In this document: piece after piece, positions 13,290-23,100 of the stretch
Position numbering within the stretch: the stretch's first letter is position 1
How the letters are laid out: every line of letters begins with the position of its first letter
Source: Pseudoscleropodium purum
Lineage: Eukaryota; Streptophyta; Bryopsida; Hypnales; Brachytheciaceae
Assembly (NCBI GenBank): GCA_963969395.1
Contig: OZ017797.1
Location: 17,112,001-17,176,000, forward strand
Direction: 5' to 3'
Length of the DNA: 64,000 nt
Made by a program: the position numbers and the translations under genes
Notes under the pieces: generated by a model
Told to the model about the DNA's origin: nothing
Databases searched by the model: none
The model's input: the letters and a program-made list of their open reading frames with translations, nothing else

Positions 13290-13929
13290 AATTATAGCTA
13301 CATATATGACCCAATGACTTTACATTATATTGATATAATACCATAGTATAAACTTATGAATTCCATGCTTTATTCATATTCCTCCCCATGCTTCCTACAC
13401 TTTGCGACCTTCTTGCTCCTTCAATTGTTGTGCATTTGCCATCAATTGCCATGACCACCCATCTCCAACGACCATGAGTGATTAGTCATGGTCTTAGTTA
13501 AGTATGATGTCATCTTCTGTCAACAACAATTGTAGGTCTTTGTGCAGCCGCACTAAGCCCAAATTTGTCCACCTGGATTATTTCCTTCAATAGGGTCAAA
13601 GCTCAAGAATTATGCATTAGGTACTTCCATAATCCATTCCTTTGATGGAGTTAGGATTTTATTAGAATAAGACTAGTTTATAATTCACGTAGTATGTAAC
13701 TTGATTTATGTATTCAAACATTTTTGAGTATTTTTGTTGGTGAAAAGAGAAGATGTAGTAGAAGTGAATGTGGTTTGTGTCAAGTGATTTGAATGTTTAT
13801 GCAATGAAGTTTGATTCATAAAATTGAGGATTGTGGTGCTCTCGTAGGGTCTCTACCCTAGAATTTGGAATTACTCCACATTGAAGATAGTTAGGATGAT
13901 GTAATGTTGGCTCTAACTCAAAAAACCTA
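13290..13929 (+). pseudogene. Decayed duplicate (part 2) of the ferric reductase upstream region
   Basis: Aligns by eye to about 33790-33830 and then 34330-34920. The block starting 'atggtcttagttaag' (13485) matches the intact 'atggtcttaatcaag' (34486). Most differences are C in the intact copy to T here, or G to A, including at CG sites. The small reading frame starting at the ATG is stopped after 15 codons here. The similarity stops exactly at the left inverted repeat at 13930. This pattern is expected of old, methylated duplicated DNA. Confidence 0.7.
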
Positions 13930-13951
13930 TATTTAACTAATTATGGACAAT
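13930..13951 (+). repeat. Left terminal inverted repeat of the large transposon
   Basis: Twenty-two bases match the reverse complement of 27267-27288 exactly. An extra inner copy (13957-13979, ATTATGGACAAATTCATAGTC) matches the inner side of the right end with one mismatch, so the left end carries a short internal duplication of its terminal motif. Confidence 0.75.
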
Positions 13952-14615
13952 CGCACAAATTATGGACAAATTCATAGTCCATAGCCACATTAAAAAAGGT
14001 AGAGAACATGCTTCAAATGATTAAAAAGTGTCGGCAGCCCACCCACACCTTGTTCAGAAGAACCGAGGGTACAAAAAAAAAGTGGATTGTTGTATTTTGG
14101 ACCGGTTTCTATGCAATAGCAGAACCGGTGCCTATGACCGTGCACCCATCCCGTGCCCATTGACATATAGGCTGGCAGCCGATAAGACAACACAGTAAAG
14201 TGCGCAAAACCAAAAAGCAAGACAACGAACAAGAAAGATAGAGAAATGAGCAAATCGCCTGTGCACTGAAGATAAAACAGTTGTAACATGGTCCCCATAG
14301 GAGATTCAAATAAATGTGATTTGTTAGTAGCCAACGGATACATATTAAAAATGTCAAAACGGACTAGTCATAAGACTTATAGTCACAACCTATAAGATAT
14401 GAAGGCACACCCTAAAAGATATGAAGGCACATCTACAAATGAGTAAATATTGTAGATATGCATGTAATCATCCTGAAGTGAAAACATCCTGTTCAAGAAC
14501 CATGCGATCGACATGCAGCAAAGCCCTTAGTATCGGCTAGCAACCGACACCTGCAGCGAGGACTCGGATCCGTCTAGCAATGTGATGGTGATACAACTCC
14601 AGAGCTAAACTATTG

Positions 14616-14634
14616 TATCTGCTGGCAGCCGATA
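14616..14634 (-). promoter_or_regulatory. Palindrome just downstream of the transposase stop
   Basis: The sequence TATCTGCTGGCAGCCGATA starts 17 bp after the minus-strand stop codon at 14651. A transcript would fold it into a 9-bp stem with one mismatch. Similar copies follow the stop codons of the two plus-strand genes, which suggests a 3'-end role, for example in RNA processing, but this is inference. Confidence 0.5.
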
Positions 14635-14650
14635 GGTCCGAGGCGATATG

Positions 14651-17600
14651 TCAGTAATCCTCTCCGCCCTCGTCTGCATCTCTGTCCAAAGCTGCCCCTG
14701 CGGCCTCCAAATTCGCAATAGCAGCAACAACAGATGCCTCCGGGATGACATGAGATGTGGGAGGTCCTTTCTTTGCGTGCGAGGGCATTCTGTGCGAGTA
14801 CAAGACAATGTTGACATGGACCATCTGCAGAAGACAGAGTTCCTTATGCCATCTTCGGGTCCAGCACTCCCTCGCAATGAGCGCTTTTGACTCCCTCTTG
14901 GCTTTCATCGGATTCCACCACTCAATTTTAAAATTACCATACGTGGGCCCCGGAGACATGTCCACACATTGGAGTACCCGTCCCAGCCAGACAGGCAGAT
15001 GATTGTTGTGACATGGTCGACAAAGAACAAACTCTCCGAGCAGAACATCCCTGAATGGATTGAATCTCAAGCGCGGCCTATCCTTCGCAGGTCCGCAGTA
15101 TGGAGTGGGATCCCCTTCGTCTTCCGGAGTGGTGTCTACTGAATAATTCTCCTCCGCCCCCTTGTCTACAAAAGTCGACGTGTGATCTCTTGTCCAGTCA
15201 GAGAGCGGCCATAATCCTTCTTGAAGCAATGCAGGAGTTTGAGGCAACGCCGAATTGATCTCCGATTGAATTCTTTCCCAGTAAGCCACACAGCCTGCCA
15301 TTTCCTGTGCATACCGTCTATCTCTGGCCATTCCTGATTTCCAGAACTCAATGAACTTTGCTATCCCGTTTTTGATGAATGGCTGTTTCTCATTGCACTC
15401 TGTAGCCCTTGCGACTTCCTTTTCTGCATTTCGCCTTCTGGTATTAATGTCCACATTCCCCCAGAGTGCCTTGAAAGGCACAGGTCGAGGGTTCCCCTGT
15501 GGAATATTGGGTTGTCCATTTTCGTCCGTTGTCCACATTTTGACAGGTGCGCCAGGAGGCAGCCACGAAGAATCTGTGGCCCTGAGCTTGTACCTCATGA
15601 CCGGCCATCCACGATCCACACCATCCTCCACGACGTAGAACTTGAAGAGGTGTTTATCTCCGAGCCCGATGATTTTGTTCACCCCATCATGATGGAAGCC
15701 CTTGAAGTATGATTTGAAGTCCGCCACTTCTTGCACGAACTCCGGAATGAAGGCTACAGTCTTCTGTGAATCCATGAACGCCTTCATGAGATCCGCAAGT
15801 ACGTATGTGTTCTTCCTTTTGATCAGTTTCGAGAGATAACTGAAGTGCGCATCAATGTCCTTATGCGTATGCCCGACAATAAGGAACCCCACTGAAACTT
15901 CCTTGAATATGCGCCTGGCAGTGAGCAGTGAGCAGAAAGCCATGAGGAATCGATTTTTGTTGTCCTTTGCTGAATTGTCGAGTTGCAAGAACAGTTTCCT
16001 TGGAAGTGGGACCTGAGGTCGTCATGGTCTCGCTGCGTCGATTACCATATCCGAGGCCTGCGGGATTGACGAGTTGCATCTCGATTTCCTATGAAGTAGA
16101 GCCTCGAAGAAGGTGTTTAGCGGTGGAGTCGAGAAGAGGATCTTGGACTCCCGAACAGGTGGTAGTTCTAGGGCCCTGAGGACCCTGCAGATGGACAAAA
16201 TTGTGAAATTTGAATCCCCAGGCCAGAGTGATGTGGAGTAATGTGCATACGTGCCATCTCCATGTCCATGTGTGAGCATTCCAGTACACGAGATTGGTAT
16301 TTGCCCTAGTCCTGCGGTGGCCTTGGTGATGCGCTGCATCCTCGGAATGGCAGTCTTTGTGGTGTCCATTTTGTCATGAATAATGTAGAGGAACTCTGAT
16401 GGATTTTGCACCGACTGCGCAGTCCATCCACTATATACATTTCTACAAGCGCGCTGGTAATTGAGATGTCTCTCTCTGTCGTCGACCAGGGCCTGCCACT
16501 CATTACAACCTCTTGGATACTTTGCAATGAACTCTACCAGGAAGTCACATTCTGTGCATTTTGAGAAATTGCTCCCTACGGCCTTGACCTCTACGTTTTT
16601 GAAATGAGCATTCCGAAGGCGACTGATAGCAGACTACGAGACTGGCTTCATATTGCATATTCCATTGACCTGAAGAACATGACTTCATGGATGAGTTTCC
16701 ATGGAAGACTATAGAGTTGTATCGGCTGGCAGCCGACAGAACTGCAAATGACGGCCTATAGAAAGGAAAGATCAGTGGCTTCTACATTCAAAGTCCAGAC
16801 ATGATTGTATCGACTGGCAGCTGATAAAAGGACTTTTCTACTGTAGACGAAGAGGCAGATGATGGACTTACATAATTGACTTGTTCGCGCATGTGATCCC
16901 AATTCATTGCAGAGGGGAGGACCTTGAGATTGTCGACGCGTTTATTTCCAACCATTCTGAACTCGTTTGGCATTTTGTCGGCATTGTCGTCGATGATCGT
17001 TTTGAGGGTTGCTTGAGCTTGGATTGTTTGTGGCCGTGGCCGTCGGGCCCCCGCATTTCCATGCGAGCCGTTAACGGATCCTCCCACGGCCGCAGCCTTG
17101 TAAACATGATAGGCCGACCTTGATACCTCGTGAATGATATACCATGCGTTCTCGCAGACGTCTGTATTTGCAAGAGTAATGAATTTTTTTCCTGGAATAA
17201 CCCTTGCATGAAGCTCACTCTGCACCGTATACGCTACCTCCTTCCTAATCTCGAATGTGCAAGCGAAGAACTTTCGTCGTATAGACCTCGTGTCCTCCCA
17301 GGGAAACGTCTGGCAGCATCTGAGCTTACAGCACTTCTGTGAGCTGACCTTACGTACCTCCGTCTCCGAGGTCTTCATTTGCAGCCTGGATTGGCTTTCG
17401 TGATCCTTGGGAATCACCCTTCTGTGCACAGAGCGGTATGGATTCCTCGGTACCCCCTGATTCCATTATCGTTCGACTCATTCAATAGAGCAGCTTCTGA
17501 GCAGAGCGTGACAATTTCAGATAGTAGCCTTCCACCCTCCAACCTTGTGTGTGTGAGCCTCCAGCGCATGGTTGTCATTTGCAGTTCTTCATTGTCCGAT

Positions 17601-18802
17601 ACGAACATGACCCGGACATCCGTGTCGCCCTGGACGCCATCATCGCAGGCCTCATCTGGTAGGCAGACTTGGATCATGGCTCTTCCGAGAACCGAGAAGT
17701 CGTCATTGAGAAGTTCACAGTATTGATTTCTCCAAAGCGGTCTATCTGGGATTGGAAGCCCAGCTTGCATTCCATCCGGATGGCCATTATCTCCACTTTG
17801 AGTATCAACTCTAAACACGTCCGAATGCTCCATGATGTCAACAACACTTGTGTCGGACATGGCAGTGCCAGAGGTACTGTAACCATGAACATCGCGGTGA
17901 TCCTCTACAGACCCGCGGCTATCATCGTCGGACGAATAGAGCCTATCATCTCGCTCGTCTTCATCTGATGTAGTAGGAAGTACTCGCTGTGTTCCCGGAT
18001 CACATAATTCTACCTGTACATCGTTCGAACTCCCACCACTCTCGTAGTTACCATCGACTTGAGCCTGCATGAAATGGGTCGCAGGTTCTCCTGTCGGTTG
18101 GCAGCCGACAACCTTGGTTATTGGGACGGAGGTCTCGATTGGTCTGACCTTATAACCACTCCAGAGTATTTTGAATCCAACACAGCGTTTGAGTGTCATG
18201 AATTTAGGAATCTCGCAATAAGCACTCTGATCTTGGAAATCATCGACGACGTGCAGTAGCTTCACAACGAGGAAGAAGCTGTGTGGAACGCGAAAGCCTT
18301 CCCAGTAACCGTTCGGAGAGCATTGTACAATTGTACCTACACCAGCATACAGCAGATCCGTGCCCACAGTCTGCAGTAGTGAGACATCCATATTGACAGT
18401 GAGTGACAGGAATTGTTGTATGGGTTTTTCATCTGTGACCACTTGTATCGGCTGCCGGCCGACACCAGCAGAAGAAGACCCTTCAGACTCTGCATGGGGA
18501 TAGATGTTCTCTGCCTCCCACACGATTGACCTTCCCGGGCAGTGTCGCAGGAACACCATGTCTCCCTCAGGAAATGGAAGAGGCATATCGAGGTTATTTG
18601 GAACGTCTAGGACATGAACGCGTACGAGGTAGGGATCGCAGCTCACCACCCTTTCTACGACCACCCTTCCGGAGTAGTATAATCCTTCCAGTGTAAGAGC
18701 CACAACAACTCCCTTCTGCATTTTCAGTCTTCCCGAGCCTCCATTTTTCGTGAATGCCTCAATAGGACTCGCACCCGATGTCCAATCATCAGATCCACTC
18801 AT
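14651..18802 (-). CDS. DUF7869-type RNase H-fold transposase-like protein, one in-frame stop
   Basis: Probable transposase of the element. Exons 18802-17544, 17421-16872 and 16633-14651 join in frame into about 1263 codons. The last exon holds two conserved-looking parts. One is a small Cys motif (FSKCTECDFL, about residues 626-635) followed by HLNYQRACRNVYS. The other is a catalytic-type core: IHDKMD (Asp690/Asp693), then GHGD, then FLQLDN (Asp822), then VGHTHKDID (Asp862/Asp864). This spacing resembles the RNase H-like core of DUF7869 proteins. A second Cys cluster (KCCKLRCC) lies in exon 2. The N-terminal 420 residues match nothing I know. Codon 807 is TGA (16024-16022), readable as CGA to TGA. 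The 122-nt first intron lacks the palindrome found in the next intron, so a frameshift near 17460 is an alternative. The stop is followed 17 bp later by a palindrome. Confidence 0.7.
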
Positions 18803-18862
18803 GATTTGAAATTGGAGTCAGAACCCACAATGTCGGAATCTCTGTCAGACCTGTGATGACCT

Positions 18863-19075
18863 TATCGACTAGCAGCCGATACGTCTGTGTACCTGGTGCT
18901 TCACGACCTTCCTGGTACAGAAATTGGTATCGGCTGGTAGCCGATACGTCTGTCTACCGGTGCTTCACGACCTTCCTGGTACAGAAATTGGTATTGGCCG
19001 GCAGCCGATACGTCTGTGTACCTAGTGCTTCATGACCTGCCTGGTACAGAAATTGGTATCGGCTGGCAGCCGATA
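18863..19075. repeat. Tandem repeat, 64-65 bp unit, about 3.3 copies
   Basis: Each unit has one palindrome copy (18863, 18928, 18992, 19057) followed by a spacer reading roughly 'gtctgtgtacctggtgcttc', 'acgaccttcctggtacag' and 'aaattgg'. Spacers differ at only a few bases, so the array expanded recently. It begins 61 bp upstream of the transposase start codon (minus strand) and probably belongs to its promoter or 5' leader. Confidence 0.85.
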
Positions 19076-20149
19076 CCACTGTCCGTACGGCAAAGCATAG
19101 AGGCAAGACTGTACAGCTAGAACTTTGGGGATCATGCACGAAGCTAGATTTTGCGCTTCCTATGATCTAGGCACTGTCCACAGATGCTCTAACCAGTAAA
19201 AATAATGAAATGGAAACACATGTGCAACCGAATAGGAAATCCTGAACCTCTGTCAGGCAACTAATTTCCGAGAATGCTCCTGACTACTACTGCAATTAGA
19301 ATCCTACTGCAATTCAAATGTAGCTTGGAACAATTCAAATCCCACTGCAAATCCTACGTAAGCCTAAACGCCAAATAACAACTGTCGAAGAGCGCTTCCT
19401 GAACCCGGAGACTACTCAATGCTGCACTGAACTGAGGTCTACTGAATTCCCTGTCACGTTGCATCCCTCATAAACATTCCACAACAAGCCACTGCAATTC
19501 CCTGACGGTTCTTGGACACTCTGAGTGCGTGTGTGGGGCAAATGAAAATGAAAATGGAAGTCCTCCAAGATCTGATTCTAGGTGAGCAAGCCTGAAACTG
19601 AATTTGGCGCCTGAAATTTGAATCTGGAAGAGGATGAAGTTGTGGTGATTGCAAGAGAGACAAGTCCGTGCATCGAGAGATTGTGTTGGGAAACGTACGC
19701 ATCTCTGTAATGAGTGTTCGTAACTTCCATGTACTTTGCTGGATGTGGAGTACATGCTAACGGATGAAAACTTGCGATGGATGAAATTTATGGAAGAACG
19801 GACTCGGTTTGTCATGATTGCGCCTATCGGCTGGTAGCTGAGGGTTTAGGGGGTATACACCCCTGGCCACTTTCATTTTCTCTCATTTTCCATTTGCGTC
19901 TCCTGCTCTCTCTCTGTCACTCACTCTCACTTACTCTCAGCCTCACTCACTCTCACTCTGCCATTCTCCCTCCTTCAGTCCGGCTTGCAGCTGACATCCC
20001 CTCGCAAAGCAAAGCAGCAGCCGATACATCCTAGCGCAGCTGATACGCATTTCTGGCCAGCCGACAATGAAGGAGAGCGAGGCAAGCGTGCTTTTTCAGC
20101 AGCCGACAAGTCATCTTCAGCAGACGATAAGCGATAGAGTCCATTGGCG
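19076..20149. promoter_or_regulatory. Divergent intergenic region of the transposon
   Basis: This lies between the minus-strand transposase start (18802) and the plus-strand start at 20150. It contains a pyrimidine-rich tract at about 19893-19977 with repeated CTCACTCTC runs. Next to the tract is a cluster of palindrome half-sites (19980-20130). No ORF is convincing. It is the natural place for both promoters, but I could not fix a TATA box or transcription start. Confidence 0.5.
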
Positions 20150-23100
20150 ATGGCGTCCTCCGAATTGGAGACTGAGAGGTATTTTTCACTATATGTATTG
20201 GCTGCCAGTCGATACACTGTCATTTGCTATATCATATAGGATAGCCATTGAGATTCTGAGGCACCTATTACTTGCTATATTGGCTGGCAGCTGACATACA
20301 TTGCAGCACTCACTAGGAGCCTGAGCTTAAGCTATGTCGGCTAGCAGCCGATATGATCCCGGGACGGTTGACTTAGGAATTTCTAGAAATGTCTTCCGAC
20401 GGTAGGGTTTAGGGACTGAGAGGTTGTATTGGCTGGCAGCCGATACAGTGGATGCACAAAGTGAAGGTGCATAGTGTGAGTGTACTGAGAACTCAATTGT
20501 ATTGTTCTGTAGGAAACCAACTTAGGAATTTCTAGAAATGTCTTCCGACGGTAGGATTTAGGGACTGAGAGGTTGTATCGGCTGGCAGCCGATACAGTGG
20601 ATGCACAAAGTGAAGGTGCATAGTGTGAGTGTACTGAGAATTCAATTGTATTGTTCTGTAGGAAACCGACTCTCTTGGCCCGCCTTCTAGGTGAGCAAAT
20701 CCCAAACTCTCGGATATTGGGAGATGGGTATCCACCGAGGGCAACATGGCAAGCGATCGAGGCCATCCAAGAATGGGGTCTGTGTTGGAGGCAGTTACCC
20801 GACACGACAGTGGAGATCGCATGCTCCTTCAAGCTGAAAGGGAACATGACCCCTGGCAAAGGAAGTGTATTGTCTGTCATGGCTGTTGGCGATTCCGTGC
20901 ACGTCATGATATGCTTGATGCCACTGGGAAGCACGGATGGAGTTGCCGATTATTTCGCGGTGGAGTTGCCGGTGAAAAAGTGCACGGAGGAGGTCTGTGG
21001 AGAGAAGTCAATGTCGATGGGCATGACGTTCGAGGGAAACACGCCGTCCAATGCAGAGGAACTCATCCAGGGTTGGGAGTGCTTGAAGATAGAGCGCGAT
21101 GAACACAATGCGTTCATCGCTCGTGAGTTGGAAAAGGGGAAGAAAAAGGTACCCTCGGCGAGGAAGCAAGTGGCGGCGAGAGTGACTGAAGTCGCTGCTA
21201 CTGATCTGCAGGAGACCGGGTCGCCCAACAAACCGAAGAGAAAAGCGAAGGCCAGGGACGACCCCAACAAGCCGCTGATGCTGACACTTGACGAGGCACT
21301 CCGGCGTGGAAATCATCTCACAACCAAGACGAAGGAGAACGAGGTGAACGCTATTTACCACGCGTTGGAAACGGGGCTCCTACACGCGTTTCCTTACAAA
21401 AAGTAGCATCTTCCGGGGGTCATTCACTCAGACAAATTCTACATTGCACCGGACGAGTTGAAGTACCGGAAGATTGCAAAGGACCGACTTGGCCAGGTAA
21501 TTCGATGATCACTTCCATCCTTTACTGGTTTTTATCTTCCCATATAATGTATCGGCTGGCAGCCGACATCTGTAGCTGGTCCTTAATATTTTGGCCTTCT
21601 CTCAATTCAGGTGAAGACCATGTACAAGGGATACGGGTCCATCAGGAAGAAGCCGGAAATCCATGGGATTCCTCTGAAGCGGACTCCACTGCCAACGGAC
21701 AAAGGGCTAGACGCCGTGATGGACGAGTGTCCCGGGAAGGAACAGACTGTTGTTGTCGACGGCATCTCAATGCCGTGGTGGAAGGCGCCAAATGTCCACT
21801 GGTATATCATTGGTGGGCAACACACAGTGACGACCTGTCGAGAATTGGCCGAGCAATATCCGGACGGCTCTGAAGCCAAAACCGACCTCCTGGAGTTCGA
21901 GGTCATTCTGGTATTCAGTAGAGACCCGGACACACTCGTCAGAGTCTCCAATGCCCTCAATCTCAACATCGTGGAGAAAGTGGCAAAGGAGACCTTTAGA
22001 TCCTGCGCAGAGATGGGAAGAGCGGCGTGGGTGCAGGCGGGGTGCCGAGAGCCGCATCGTGGAGGTGGAAAGCCGTCAGCAGCATTTGAGGTAATTCCCA
22101 CGCACCTTTATTTTTTTCTCCCTTTTGATTAATATATTATGTATCGGCTGGCAGCCGATACCATTCTCGCATGTTCTAAACATTGCGGTGGAACTCCTCC
22201 AGGCTGCGAAGTTGAAGGTGATGGCGCACTTCGTGGATGAGAAGGTGTCCTCCAAGTTGCCCCTCATCTTCATCAAGGAGACCACCTGGGTGCTATGGAC
22301 GGAGGTCTTCGATGCGTGGGAGAACGGGGAGCTTATTGGAGATGATGGGACTGTGCCGAATCTCCTCGTCAATCGGAAGCCGCTCACTCACATCACCAAA
22401 ACGGATCTCACGCCAACGCTGGGGCTTCGGGATTCGGATCTGTGCGAGCTAGGGCGGGAGATCGTTGCACTTTGCGTGAGCATCAAGAACACCGCGAAGG
22501 CCAAGTCCTCGGAGAAGATCATTCTCTTCGATTGGTGCAAGGACAAAAAGCTGGACAGAATCGTCATGAACGAGATCATGTGGACCAGGAAGAAGCATCC
22601 CCTTCCCTGCAAGGACCAGAATTGGACCCCATATACTGACGAGGATTGGATGGAGCTTGCTGAAAAGGAGGGGTACTCAACGGCCGTAGTCCGAAACGTC
22701 TGGAAGGACATGATGAAGTTCACGGATGCCAACAACTGGTTGAAGGGGCAAGTGAATCCTATGAATCCAACGACGGACAAGTCGAAGGATGGCAAGGCAC
22801 CGGGGGTCTTCTTCACGACGTTGGCGAACTACGCCAAAGTCGAAATGCCTCCGACGCGTGGGAAGTCCGCCGACCTGAAATACGAATGCTATGTCGGAGA
22901 GAATATTCCTGAGGTGGTCGACTTTGTCCGTCAATCGAAGGAGAATATGGCGTTGGAACCCGAGGACAAAAAATTCATTGTCCTCTTTGGGTATACAGAT
23001 ATGGGGGAACCGGTTCCAGTGAACAAGAACGATCTGCTCGATCTAGCATTGGCCGCTGAAATCCCTGAGGTGGACGGTCCGAATATCGAAGAGACCGAAG

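Noticed and set aside
14109..14357. Overlapping minus-strand ORFs with hydrophobic, Cys-rich translation at the left end
   Set aside because: They lie 3' of the transposase stop, overlap in two frames, and are composition-driven; no splice link found.
17414..17560. Certain frameshift in the transposase gene
   Set aside because: A 122-nt GT-AG intron (17543-17422) restores the frame exactly, so a frameshift is not required, though not excluded.
18863..19075. CRISPR-like array of palindromic repeats with spacers
   Set aside because: The spacers are nearly identical to each other, the host is a eukaryote with spliced genes, and no cas genes exist; it is an ordinary tandem repeat.
20383..20934. 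Long minus-strand ORF with repeated YRLPA(D/N)T motifs
   Set aside because: It reads the reverse strand of the 149-bp duplication and its palindromes; the plus strand has the spliced, better supported gene.
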